A stretch of 64,000 bases of DNA from Girardinichthys multiradiatus (taxonomy: Eukaryota > Chordata > Actinopteri > Cyprinodontiformes > Goodeidae), in contig NC_061815.1 in NCBI RefSeq assembly GCF_021462225.1, positions 45,295,986 through 45,359,985 on the forward strand, read 5' to 3'. Made by a program: the position numbers and the translations under genes. Positions 37,140 through 49,120 of the stretch are shown piece after piece. The notes below the pieces were generated by a model, which was given only the letters and a program-made list of their open reading frames with translations, searched no databases and was not told the DNA's origin. Position 1 is the stretch's first letter. The number at the start of each line of letters is the position of its first letter.

Positions 37140-37625
37140 TGTGTCTTGCACATTACAACCACAAACTTTTATTGACATTTTATGATAGACCATCACAAAT
37201 TAGTGCATAAAGGCAGAAAAATAATACATGATTTGAAGCCTTGTTTGAAAATAACAATCTGAAAAATGTCTATTTGGCTATGTCCCATCGGCTTTACATA
37301 TCGAAGAAGGACTTTTTAAATGTATGTATAAATTTGAACTAAACCATTCTAACAAATGAACATACTTTAATCTAAAGTTGGATCTGGCTGTGTGTTTGGG
37401 GTTGTCCTGCTGGAAGATGAACCTCCATTCCAGCCTCCATCCATCTTGCCACTTGAAGCTCCTTGATGTTTCTCAGTTCTGACAAGCTTCCCTGTCCCTC
37501 CTGACAGAAAGCATCCCTACAACATGATGCTGCCACCACCGTGTTTCAGCATGGAGATGGTATATTCATATACCAGGAAAATATGTGATGTGCATTTACA
37601 GGTATTTAACATATGTTATTTTGAT
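37140..37625 (-). mobile_element. Tc1-like relic, minus orientation
   Basis: The left part carries a terminal-repeat-like stretch (acattacaaccacaaactt, tttatgatagaccatcacaa). The right part has the antisense transposase strings ggggttgtcctgctggaaga and catgatgctgccaccaccgt, common to fish Tc1 genes. The middle of the element and its far end are missing. All frames are broken. Confidence 0.7.
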
Positions 37626-38840
37626 GAGCTAAGGAAAATAATTGTATAACAGTAATAATAACAGATTGTCAGAACGTTGTTTCAATAAAAAAAATTTCTG
37701 TATTTGTTATTATTATTTTCCAATAATATAAATAAACTACCATCTTTTTCTCCCTAAATGGATGCAGATCACTGTCATCAACTTCAGAGTTTCTTGTTAT
37801 TAAATCAGGTGCATCACAGGGACTTTGTGCATTAGGACTTTTGTTTGTTTCTGAGGTTCTGTTCTTTCTGAGCAATTACACACGAGGTAGCAGTAACCAA
37901 ATTAGGCATCTCTTATTGAAACTGTGACATGGAATTCTAAAGTAATTACTCTGCCTTTTAATAACGCGCCAAGCAAACACACTGTTTAATTTTGGCCTCC
38001 TGAATTATTAAGCAGCTGTTTCTATCGTGTTGTTGCTCAATCACTTCCTCAGGGGCCAACTGCGTGATGCTAGCAGAACACATAATATGTTGTGACAGAA
38101 ATTCCCCCCATAAATGCTGAAAAAAATAATGCAACAAATATGGATCTTTCAAAACTGAATCAATGTTCTCAAAACTAACATGACTATTAAACACATGTTG
38201 AAAATCTTCAGGAGACACATTGTTTTATTTTTCTGGTTTTCAATGAATGATGTCTTGAACAAACTCTTCAAGAATCTTTTTCCTTAAGTATTTTATTTAT
38301 ATTTATACTTCATGCAATGGCAAGAACATGAGAGTCAATGTACATTTGTATAAAAAATTTATAAAATGCAAACACTGTCATTCAGGGACATAGAGGAAGA
38401 GTTTGTAGCATGTAGCAACAGCTGAGAGAGTCATCTCACTTCCCTCCTTGGAGATCATGTGTAATGAATCATGAAAGCAAACATCCCTCCTCCAACACAG
38501 TCCAAACGATGGACTGTTCACCTCACTAAGAAACGTTTGCTTTATTAAATCAAGAACCATCAGAATATACAAAACCTGCATTTCAATGATCAATTATCAA
38601 TAATTAATAATAATTGAAATTATAAGCAACCATCACTTTTGGTTGAATTCAATGTTCCTTCGATGTGTACAAAAACAGCCCTGGCAAGCTGTTCCACATT
38701 AAAATAGAACCCTGAAGTGAGAATTACGGAGGGTGGTGGGGTGTGGGGTCACAACATATTTGCAACTTATTTTCACAAGAGGCAGGCCATGTCATTCACA
38801 TTTTTTAAAGATAATTTTCACTTCTTTGATATAAATTTTT
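37626..38840. other. gene-free AT-rich stretch
   Basis: Nothing recognisable beyond AT-rich sequence. Two short minus-strand ORFs have no domain. Confidence 0.4.
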
Positions 38841-38842
38841 TT

Positions 38843-39285
38843 CAGCACTAGTGGCCGTTATTTTTATTATTTTCTATATAGTAAGCAGACAGGAACTGGG
38901 GTGGAAAGAGGGGGAAGACATACAGCATAGGTCTCTGGGGTCAGGACCTGAACCAGGGGTGACTTTGTGACGACTAAGGCCTTCATTTGCGGGTCGCGCG
39001 CTACGCCACAAGCTGTACCACATGCCGTGCCACTCTTTTAATTTTATTTCTACAAAATGCTTCTTACTTTAATCTATCTGTACTATATTTTTCAATACTC
39101 ACCCATACCAACAAAAGACTGCTCAGGAAACATTTTGCGGTGCGTTGCTGTTGGTGTAGGGGTTTAGGCGTGCCGCACATATACTGAGGCTTTAGTCCTC
39201 GACGCGGCGGTCCTGTCTGCCTACTTAAAAAAAAATAAAAAATAAAAAAACACTGGAAAAAATAAAGGCCACTAGTGCTGCAAAA
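38843..39285. repeat. two SINE-like copies in head-to-head inverted arrangement
   Basis: The left copy (about 38843-39005) is on the minus strand: cagcactagtggcc, then gcagacagga, then a tRNA-like head whose minus-strand start reads gtggcgtagcgcgcgaccc. The right copy (about 39140-39285) is on the plus strand: head ttggtgtaggggtttaggcg, then agtcctcgacgcggcggtcc, tgtctgcctac, A-rich stretch, and ggccactagtgctg. The outer ends form an inverted repeat (cagcactagtggcc / ggccactagtgctg), so the whole could fold back. The heads look tRNA-derived, but neither retains a good B box (GGTTCRANNCC), so these are not tRNA genes. Confidence 0.6.
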
Positions 39286-39290
39286 AAGAA

Positions 39291-41992
39291 TCTTAAAAAA
39301 GAAAACATTTCTGAGAGTTTTTTCATTATTGTTTTTTCTGTTATTCTAAATTGCTGTTAACATCAGGATGTATAAAATCTAAGGTAGGCAGAAGCCAGTT
39401 TGAAGTTTACAATTTTGTTTCAAAAGAAAAGAAATCAGCCCACTGGGCAAAACCTTTTTCCTTCCTTTTTGCTTCCCACTAACACTAAATGTGACACAGA
39501 ACCTACTAAAACGGTATCATTTCTCCAAAGAGAGCAGCCACAAGTTAGTTAGTGCTGGCAATCAAAGAGCATCGACCCTATGAGAAGTCCGAGAGTTTGG
39601 ATCGATAAATTCTCTAACCGCAATGAGAGAGTCGGGTGGAAACTGAAAATCCTTATTTCTGCTTTAACACCTTACTCTGTTTCTACCTCCTTCATCTTGG
39701 AAAAATGTCAAGAGAACAATAAATGTATAAAAGGTCAGCAGCGTACTAACAGACCCTTCCAAGCTTTCATTACATTTGCTGCTGGCTATAGCAGAGGCGC
39801 TTGGGCAGCAGTGCTGACATTTGGTTTGTTTTTACATCATGTTGAGTCTCACACAGTTGTAGCTCCTAATAATGTCACAGAGAAAGATCCTGGGGCAGCT
39901 TGCTTGTGTTTATTGCTACTGTGCAGGAAAAGGAATAACTTCAGGATTCATATCAAAGCCTACCATTGCCAACATGATCAATACTAAAAGGAAATACTTT
40001 AAAAGTCAGGAGAAATACCTTTTAGGGCTTACATTTATTGCTCATGCTTGATGATAGGTGAACTGTTTTTGGAGATGTTTTGTTTTTGGATGCTTTTGAA
40101 ATGTTGCGCGAAACTTTAGCCATCTTTCTTTACCTTTGACAGTTTTTGATCGTATACCTTGTAAAACTGAAGCATCTAAAAATCAGATGTGTGCATGCAG
40201 ATAAAGACATCCATATGGTTAGCAGAACAATCTGTAATTTATTTCCTTCTGTGATCATATGAAGACATCAGACCCCCTGAAAGCAGTGGGCCAGCAGCTT
40301 TGAGATGCTTAAAAACGAAGACAGCTGGGAGCCAAAATGACAAATGAGATGATCCACATGTCGATTCCTTTCAGATTGGCACACGCCATAAATTAAGCTC
40401 AACTTGTGTTTTCACATGCAATCCTTTGAGTTGGCCACTGCTGGATTTTTAGGCTGTTTTCATGCATCCGATCAGGAGACAATTTCCCCCTTGAACACAA
40501 AGTGATTCAGATCAGAGACAGTCTTTGCGCCTCATTAAATCAGCTGATCGAGTGACTGCGTCAAACCGCAGTATGGGTTAATAAAATCCGAGCTGCAGTG
40601 TGTAAATTGTCAGTTTGCTTTAGCCAGGCGCTCAGGCGGTGTAGAGGGGAAAGCACATGAGGGCGACTCGGCTGACACTCCTTTCAGGTCAGAGGTTAAT
40701 GAATGATTATTTCTCTTTTCCACCAGCCGCTGCCCACTCTCCTGTGGCTTGAATGGTGAAAGGAACTCAATTTAGCCAAGAGAAATCCCAGGGAGATAAT
40801 TGGCTGTGATTTAATCAGCAATGAACTGATTGCTGCAGACAAGGTAAAACATAACTAAGAGGAATTGGTTTATTGATTCTTTAAAAAAAACAGAATGACT
40901 TGCAGAGGATTTAGTGGGTGTTAATGCATTGAAAGCAGTTTAATGGGCAGTGATTAAACCCATTACTGGTAAGGCCTTTAAACTGTAAACACATCAAAAG
41001 GTGCAGTGCGCCAATTGTGGAACAGCAGACGTCTTTGTTAAAGAAGGTGACTGTGTTTGAAGAATAAATATCTGCGTAATGTGACCCTCCTCTAACCGGG
41101 TGATTCAACAGCTTTGAAACACATTACAGCGTGAAGCTGTCCGTGTGTTTGACCTGAGCTCAAATCGCTTCCCCCAACTCCTGACCCAGAACTCTGCTCA
41201 CGGTAAACTGCCCACGCAAAATGAGAGGAGAGATAGAGTTCAGGATAGATTTGATTTCACTCCAGGGCCAGGTGTGGGCTTTGTACTTGCCACGAACCGT
41301 GCTGGCGCTCCCACTTTCCCGGCCAGGCTCGGATTATTTATACCAGCCCTTAGAGTGTCCATGACAGCGTTACTGTTAATGCTAAAATCAGAGGTGTAAG
41401 AGATGTCCACTGAACCAATTTCTGCAATACATGATGCCTGAATGGTGAACTATTTTTGACTTTTATTGGAAGTTGTGTAACACTGCAGATGCAACAGAAT
41501 GTGGACTTTTTCAAGATTATGTGCGGAAAAGTACTGAGATTCAGGGTGCTACTCACATTTTCAGTACACACAGAAACACAACTGTTGTATTAGAGCATAG
41601 TCATTATAATTAACATCTTTAAAAAATATATTTTAAAGCAAAATATGGCTGGAAAAATTCTTAACAACCCAGTCAGACTATTGCACATCTCCACTTAGGC
41701 AGGTAGATACAATGCCATAGGAAAATACCACTCCACCGACGTCTTCCTACGGATTTGACACTGTAGCAAACATATTGATTTTGATCACTAGATAAATCAG
41801 GCTTCCAGGTTTTTTTGACATATTGAAACATATCACCAAATAAGCCATGCAGCTCTGCACTGCTACAGATTCAACAGCTTTGAAACAAAAGATAGCCACC
41901 TATAAAGTTACTAAAGTAAGCGTAAAAACATAGTTGGTAAAAAAGGCTACGCATGTACTGAGTTATTTAATTTGTTAAAATAATGTAATCAG
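39291..41992. other. gene-free stretch with enhancer-like block 40280-40880
   Basis: No gene is recognised. The 135-codon ORF at 39580-39987 has no known domain or splice context. The block at 40280-40880 is long, repeat-free and GC-balanced, with TAAT-type cores (taatgaatgattat, gagataattggc, gatttaatcagc), and is the longest such block in the desert. Confidence 0.3.
40280..40880. promoter_or_regulatory. candidate enhancer cluster
   Basis: About 600 bases without transposon or simple-repeat signatures. It includes aatcagctgatcgag (E-box CAGCTG near 40542), gcggtgtagaggg and several TAAT/ATTA cores. This looks like developmental enhancer DNA, but conservation could not be tested. Confidence 0.3.
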
Positions 41993-41994
41993 AC

Positions 41995-42683
41995 TCAGGA
42001 TCTGTGCTTTGTCTGTTTGTTTGGTGCTTTTACTTTGCTTAGACCCTAGATGGCGTGGAACCTGGAGGAGAGGTGACAGGTGTTCATCATTCCCTTGATT
42101 ACCTGCTGAGGAGTATGTTAGGAGGAGGCTGCCAGCTACTCACTGCCAGAGTGTTGTCCCTTAGTGGATTACCTGAACCTGACCTTGCCTTTTTGTGTGG
42201 AACTCTGCCTGGATTAACCGCTTCTGGAAAGAAGCTATCCAGCTCCAGGATCAAAGACTCAACCCTTTCACTACTTCATTGGACCACACTGGTTGGCAGC
42301 CTCCTGAATTCTTCGCTCCTTGGATCACCCTTCAAGAACCCTGTCCACCCTCCTCCTTCCGCTGCACCAGCTTTTGAAAACCCTGGACCATCTTATCATC
42401 CTGGCACACCATTATTCCACTATCATCTGTCACACAGGTAAACAACTATTTGGTCTCTCCGCTTCACCCTCTGGCGGATCATTCCACCAACCCAGTAAGG
42501 CTGAATTATTATTCTTGAGTTTTGACCCTGAGTATTCCCTGCTTACCATCCTGTTTATTTTACAGTTGGTTTCCCGGTTCCAGTTCCCCTGCCCATTTCA
42601 CTACACTGTAAATAAACACTTTACTGTAAATCTCCTGAATTGCTTTCTGCATGTGGGTCAAATCCGTTAAAAACAATATGACG
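41995..42683 (+). mobile_element. solo LTR of a Sushi-like Ty3/Gypsy element
   Basis: Starts tcaggatctgtg (the usual initial TG is mutated or lost) and ends cgttaaaaacaatatgacg. The 5-bp duplication CAGAC flanks it on both sides (41990-41994 and 42684-42688). It shares start, middle (gacaggtgt, gaggaggctgccagc) and end (gcatgtgggtcaaatc ... atgac) with the LTR of the element at 56777-60924. A polyadenylation signal, AATAAA (within tgtaaataaacac), lies near 42610. The internal region is gone, as after LTR-LTR recombination. The ORFs in it (for example 42055-42441) are not genes. Confidence 0.82.
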
Positions 42684-42688
42684 CAGAC

Positions 42689-43460
42689 AGACAAAAACAT
42701 ACATTTATGTGCAAATTCTATGACATCCTTACAAAATAATGAATTCAGGAAGAATTGGACTGAGTAAAATAAAATTAATTTTGCTGATGTAGTGTCTCAA
42801 GCCAGAAATGATGCTCAACCCTGAGAGCGATGGTTCATAAAGTCTTTATTGGCTGCATTATTCACAAATGTACCATAAGAGCTAAACAAAAACCAATAAA
42901 GGCTGTCAAAAATATTATATAAGCTTATGAAGTCCTGCTCGAATCTGAGGTTTTGGATGATGGTTCTGAACACAGCATGATCTGTTTGAGCAGTTCATAA
43001 ACTCAGTTTATGATACCTGTTGCTGGCATAATGTCTTTAACTAGATTAGCGACCCCTCCAGTGAAACATGTGGAATGATTTGACAGTTTAATAGTCAAGG
43101 CCTATGTTCATGTGCATGGCTTACTAAACTGTACTTCAGTTTGTGGATATTATTGTGTTGTTTGAATCTCAACCTTTTTTCACTCTTTTACTACGGCATT
43201 CACAGTGTGGGTGACGAAGAGAGGCTGCAGCATCCTGAATCTCATGGGTGAGTGAATAGGTGCAATACTAAAGAAATGTAGTGTGTTATTTGACTGGAAT
43301 GTGAAACTACAGAATTTTCAATCATACACACAGTACGGTATTCATTTAATGAAGAGTTTATGAAGTGTGTTACTGTGACCTGGTGTCAGCTGATCCTGAT
43401 CAGGACATGCCTAGTCTTCACATATAAATTCACTTTAAACATTATTGTAATGCAATGCAG
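42689..43460. other. gene-free stretch
   Basis: AT-rich DNA; nothing recognised. Confidence 0.4.
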
Positions 43461-43560
43461 TCAGTCATTTTCTACTGCTTATTCCATAGTGGGTCGCAGG
43501 GGAGCTGGTGCCTATCTCCAGCAGTCTACGGGCGAGAGGCAGGGTACACAAACGATAAAC
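43455..43560 (+). repeat. dispersed fish repeat, copy 2 (partial)
   Basis: gtcagtcattttctactgct through gggtcgcaggggagctggtg to gggcgagaggcagggtacac. Corresponds to the first half of the repeat at 32262-32515. Confidence 0.65.
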
Positions 43561-46500
43561 ATAAAAACTAAAAAAACTTTATAAGTTAATTTTATGTAAT
43601 TAATCTTCCCATTGGAGTCAACTCCCTTCCAGTCTTTTATTCTTTACCTTGCAGCTTCTTCCTTTCTGCTTGTGTTTTTATATCTATATATGATTCTATG
43701 TCAGTCGGTGAGCATCAAACCAAACTTTCAAAAAACACAGTGGGTGTCTTTATCTGTCTTGTTTATAGGTGTTAATGGCAGTTGTCCAGTTGGTTCATTA
43801 CTGCCACCAACTGGAATAGAGTGTGGACTAGAATGCTGAAAGATTAAATAATGGCTGAACTCATTTTTTTACAGAAGCTATGAGCTGCTTGGGCATGATT
43901 ACTTTGTTTTATATTGTGTCCTTAACTGAAGCAGTTGCATGTCCTCCATTAGAGTGAAGATCAGTTCTAAAACTATTCAGGTTGTCATGCTCCTCTGTAT
44001 CTGCTAAAGCATCTGGGAATCCAGATATTTTCTCTTAACGTGCCACGCTTACAGATTCCACTTTACAATCTTCTCAGTGAGATGTCATGTGCACAAGAGA
44101 ACTGAATTAACCATATTTAATATTTCTTTTTCCTACACGGTCTTTTAAACTCTGTCTATAGGGACAACATTGTCTTGGAGAGGTATGTTTTGCTGCCATA
44201 AAAGTCTTCTGCATTTGATATTAAAGATAAACTCAGTAGGTTTCTGCAAACACAACCAGTGAGTCAACAATTGTCTGAACTTGTTAATGGGAGCTTCATT
44301 TCTCACATTAGTGGTGGACAGTTGTCCCCTAGGTTAATGGCTCACCGAAGACCTGAATCAAACCCAGATGAAAGCGACCTTAAGGGCCCTCATTTTTCTC
44401 CATTAATCTTTTTTGTTTTCTTTCAAGTGATCTTTTCACCCTGTTTTTAAGTACATGTCTGTTTCTTAGAAAGAGGCTCATCCAGGGTTCAAGGGCCCAA
44501 CTGGAGGCCTGTCCAATCCCAATCCTAGGCTCTCAGAGGAGTCCCATGAGCTCCAAATTAGGGCCCCAGGTTTTCAGGGTTTTCCAATAGCAAATTGTAA
44601 GCCACTACAAGGTTAAGATTAATTGAAGGGTGGTCTCAGGCCACTGCTTGGTTCAGGCTACAGTGTAACCTGAGACATTAGCGTCGCACGTAAAAAATGT
44701 GGGTGCCTGACTCATCGCCTAAAAGCATCGCATACTCATGAACTCTTGCAACATTTCAGAAAGGGTTATATTTTGTTTACCCGGAGGGGCCATGAGACTT
44801 TAAAAAATCATTATCATTTGTAAAATTAACCAATTGTTTTGTCAGGTTTTCAGCACTGCCATCATTCCTTTGCTAATCGACTCACTATAAGTCAGGGGCT
44901 GCTTGCTTCACTCCCAGGATATGGGGTTACAAAGCTTAGCATTATAATTTAAACCTGGAAAACAGAAAGGTAAAGACCCAAATCATCTCTGTTCCAGTAA
45001 GAGAGGAGATTTAAATTGCAATAAATGGGGGAGTCAAAGAAAAAACAACTGCAGCCTCAATTTGTCAAAATAACCACAACATGTCCCAAGACTGTTCTCA
45101 TTAGCCTCCACTGGATATGAAACACAGCTAATTTTTTGAGTAAAGCCACAAAGTGTTTTGGGCGTTTAAAGTAGATAATGATTCCCAACACATTACTCCA
45201 AACAGTCCACGACCCTTTCATTTTGCTTCTTTTGTTTTTCCTAAATGTTTAACTTGGATGATGAGCATGTAGGTTCATAAAGCTTGCAGCTAAATAAGTT
45301 CATGATTATGTTTAATAAAGCTCTAATCAGCTCCTGCCATGACAGTTATTCAGCTGCTATTTTTGTTAAGTTTGTATTAATCGGTGTCTTACATTTTTCT
45401 ACAGTGTGGGGGATTCTTTTCTCATATAATCCTGAAAATATTATCTGATAAGCTTCTCCATTAAGGTATTAGTGACTCTAATGCATCTTCCTTACCTACA
45501 GATTAAAGAATAGCATTTCTGCCATTACAACAGCAAGAGTTTTTCTGTTAAAACCTCTCCACCAACAAGATGAGCAGGACACAAATAAACCAACACAGGA
45601 AAATGCACACAAGTCTCTAACATTTCAAATTATGTGTTCAAATCTGTCCACGTGGTTCAAATTTCATCTGATAAAAACTGTCTGTTTGCTACGAACACCA
45701 TTTGACCTCTTTAAAGAATGCAATGGAACAAGCGGGAAGAAAAAACAAAAAAAGCAATGCAAACGAAATGGGAGGCCCAGGCACCCTCCTCATATCTCAT
45801 CTCTATTAACGGGTTTACGGTTGACCCCAGGGATCCTCGTAAAAGTTTACGTGGAGGTTTCAGTCAGAGCTCCCTTTAAAAGAATGAAATAAATTGGTTA
45901 GTTTATGGTTAGCCTTCAGAATTTTATGGCATGTTTTACTTAAGTTCCCATTTTAACAGATTCTGGTTCCAATTAGCAGAGTAAGATTGGATGGATCTAA
46001 AATGAGCTTCTCCCAACTCAGAGTAACACACGACCAAAAAAAAAAGAATATAAATATATAAGAGCTGCATAATTGATTGTAGATCTCTGAGGACATATTC
46101 AGGTCAAGAGCACAGGCATGGTGAAAGGATTTTAAGATCTATTTGACCTAATAATTTTTGCCACCGGAGAAGCAATGTTTAAACTATAACCAAAGAGTAA
46201 ATGTGGACTCGATCACCTACAATAGTCCAGTTTAACTAGAAACCATCAAAGTGAAAGTCACAGTCCAGTCAAACAGAAGCAGGGATATTGCAACGCATTC
46301 CTAAAGCATATGTGTTAAACTTGGGCCTGTGACATAATTCAAAATGTCTACCAGACCAGGTCTGGTCCACGACTGCCCATGCACCACTTACACTTCAAAT
46401 CCCAGAATGCTCTGCTGGTGCATTGGCATATCAGTCAGGACCCCCAAGGTCCCCTCTTCTGCTGACATTTATGAGTGACCTCATGCTACAACCTGTTACA

Positions 46501-46765
46501 TGAGTAGAAGAAGAGATGCCAGGTATCTGGCTTGGACCAGTGTGCATCAGGGTGAAGAAAATGTAGTGTTTTATTAATGTTTTTGCAGTTTTCCTTGTTA
46601 CTCCAAGGCATGGACTTGAATGGTTGGATCGTGATTGAAGATCGTGATTCTAAAGAATGCTAAACAAGGCTCAGATTGTATTTTGTTTTAAGTTATTATG
46701 CTGTTTGTCTGCTCTTGTTTATTTAGTTCAGGTAAATTGATTTTAAGAGACAGAGGAAAAGATGT
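43561..46765. other. gene-free stretch
   Basis: No gene is seen. A segment at about 46320-46550 (accagaccaggtctggtcca, a near-palindrome, then cttcaaatcccagaatgctc) may be a decayed DNA-transposon end but cannot be assigned. Confidence 0.35.
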
Positions 46766-46769
46766 TTAG

Positions 46770-47745
46770 AGGAAGATGTATTCTGATTAACTTGCCTGTG
46801 TAAGCCCGCTTTACTCTAATACCCCTAAATAAAATCCAGTGCAACAAATAGCCTTCAAGAATCACCTAATTAACAAATCCATCTGTGTATAATTTAATCT
46901 CAGTATAAATCCAGCAGTCATGCGAAGGCCTCAGACATTTATTAGAGAACACAGGTGAACAAACAGCATCATTAAGACCAAGGGACACGCCAGACAGGTC
47001 AGGGAGAAAGCCTAAAGTGGACCTATTTTAAAAAATGTACTTTCTGATTGTTTTTATACATCCAATTGGGTCTCTAATGCTTCTACAAACAGTCCAAATG
47101 CAAAAAAAAAAACCAACAACATTCAGCTGTTTTATGTATGTTTTATTTTTTCTAGAAAATGCACGGTTTCAAAAGCTATATAATTATGACGTCACAATTA
47201 CACTGGCGCCTGGCAACGTTACCTGAGTCCCGCCTCTGACTAGCAATTGAAGCAGAGCTCCACCCCTTTGATTTTCAGTGGAGGATCACGTCTCGCCGGC
47301 TGGTTACAGGTGCTTTACAATGGCTACCCTCAAAGGCAGATGTTCTGTTGTTGGCTGCAAAGACCCACATGTGTCCATGCACATTCTCCCGCTGTTGGAT
47401 AACAGGGATTCATAGCTTCCTTTTATTTTTGAGGGCAATGTTCCAGTCACATTGCCGAAGACAGTACCAGCCTGCGCGAATCACTTCACCAGGGAAGTGA
47501 TTTGCATAAAAGTGACTGAGCCCTAAAACAGCTCATTCTGAAAGGAGCTCAAAAAAGTGAAACTGAAGAGGTGAAATCTCATTATTTGAGAATGATTTTG
47601 TGCAAAAAATGAAATTAACATGGTTTGTATAACCCATAGACCTATCTACCTACCTACCTAAAGCAAGGTTAGGCTACAAAACAGTATCCTGACCTTTGAA
47701 CATCTTAGAGAGCACTGTGAGATGTTCAGATGATATGAATGGTTT
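46770..47745 (+). mobile_element. Tc1-like relic split by a nested element
   Basis: Left part 46770-47011: taatacccctaaataaaatc, then tagagaacacaggtgaacaa and agacaggtcagggagaaagc, the leader and transposase start of the Tc1 family also present at 28226-29523. The continuation, caaggttaggctacaaaaca then cttagagagcactgtgagat, resumes at about 47660. In this family those two parts are adjacent, so the roughly 640 bases between them are a later insertion. The reading frame is destroyed. Confidence 0.75.
47013..47659 (+). mobile_element. nested THAP-coding DNA transposon remnant (Kolobok-like?)
   Basis: Inserted inside the Tc1 relic. CTAAAG occurs at both junctions (47013-47018 and about 47659-47664), and the target in the Tc1 family contains TTTAAAG, a TTAA site. 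The inside has an ATG at 47320 opening MATLKGRCSVVGCKDPHVSM, a THAP-type zinc-binding start (C-x4-C) interrupted by a stop at about 47412-47414, with a later CANHFT-like segment (Cys and His of the THAP signature) in line. THAP domain plus TTAA target is the pattern of Kolobok elements; P-type elements are the alternative. The terminal inverted repeats are too decayed to confirm. Confidence 0.45.
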
Positions 47746-48065
47746 TGCATCTTTATTGTCAGCAGACTTAGTGTCTTGTTTTTGTCTTGAAACCTCCTAA
47801 GTTTGTTGTAACTTTCAAACATTTGGTGATCCAGTCATGCTTCTAACAATGTTTGGATTACTATTCTGTCTTTGAAATAATGACCTGCTGGGTTTATTTT
47901 CTATCTAAACGAGGAACACTTGTTGATTACCATCTACATTTAAAATATCTGATTCTGATACCCCCAAAAGTATTTTTCAAACTCTGTAGCGCATTCACAA
48001 TTTATAAAAGGAAAAAGCTTTATTAGATTGATGTAAAGGCTGTATATAGACAGCCAGTACTAAAC
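47746..48065. other. gene-free stretch
   Basis: AT-rich DNA between two repeats; nothing recognised. Confidence 0.4.
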
Positions 48066-48067
48066 AT

Positions 48068-49120
48068 GAGTTCAATTCAATTTCAATTCAGTTTATTTAT
48101 ATAGCGCCAATTCACAACACACGTTGTCTCAAAGCACTTCACAAAAGTCAGGTTCATACATTCCAATTCATCCTAATCATTGAACAGTGCAGTCAGGGTT
48201 AGTTATTTATTCAAATTGGATAAAACGTTTTTCTATCTAAGGAAACCCAGCAGATTGCATCCAGTCAGTGACTTGCAGCATTCACTCCTCCTGGATGAGC
48301 ATGTAGAGACAGTGGACAGTCACTGGTGTTGACTTTGCAGCAATCCCTCATACTGAGCATGCATGTAGCGACAGTGGAGAGGAAAAACTCTCTTTTAACA
48401 GGAAGAAACCAGAACCAGAACCAGGCTCAGTGTGAGCGGCCATCTGCCACGACCGACTGGGGGTTTGAGAGAACAGAGCAGAGAGACAAAAAGAACAAAG
48501 AAGCACTGATCCAGGAGTACTTTCTATGGGAAGGAAAAATAAATGTTAATGGATGTAGCTCCTTTAGTCGTTTCACCTAGAAAGAAAGAACAGATAAACT
48601 CTGAGCCAGTTTTCAAGGTTAGTGTCTGAAATAGAGGGCATGCAGTTAGTCACAGTAAAAGCTCAGTCAATTGCCATGTCTAGGAGAGAGAAAGGGTTAA
48701 ACACTGAAAGACAGGGCCATGTGGATCATCTGTAGAAGGTGAGCGTTAAGTTGTTGCCAGCAGAAGCTTGGGCGATGTCCCTCTCCAGAAAGGTGTCACA
48801 GGTAGACACAGTCAGGCCAGGTGTAGCTTCTAGGAAGAGAAAAGAGAGAACAAAGTTAAAAGCTGAAATAACGGCAAATAATGCAGAATTAGACCTAAGC
48901 CACTCTAACTATAAGCTTTATCAAAACGGAAAGTTTTAAGCCTAGCCTTAAAAGTAGACAGGGTGTCCTTCTAGAGCCCACTGATGGCCATTGTTATACT
49001 AAAAACCACAACAATTGGGATACCTCTCTCTGTCAGATTGACCATAACCACTGGAAAAGAGAAGGAGTTGTGCAGATGACTGATGAAACATGACATTGTC
49101 TCTATATAGACAGCTGTACA
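48068..49120 (+). repeat. long non-coding teleost interspersed repeat
   Basis: Begins ttcaattcaatttcaattca and gtttatttatatagcgccaa, then cagcattcactcctcctgga, gcgacagtggagaggaaaaa, cttttaacaggaagaaacca, ggcggccat-like block, and aaaagtagacagggtgtcct near 48950. This string order is familiar from many fish genomes, often inside introns and deserts. No protein is encoded. The right boundary is uncertain. Confidence 0.65.

Noticed and set aside
39140..39210. tRNA gene
   Set aside because: Only the A-box side is tRNA-like; no proper B box or cloverleaf, and an A-rich tail follows, so it is the head of a SINE-like copy.
39580..39987. 135-codon plus-strand ORF
   Set aside because: No recognisable domain, no acceptor or donor context; probably chance.
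42055..42670. ORFs of 116-128 codons at 42 kb
   Set aside because: They fall entirely within the solo LTR, which is non-coding.
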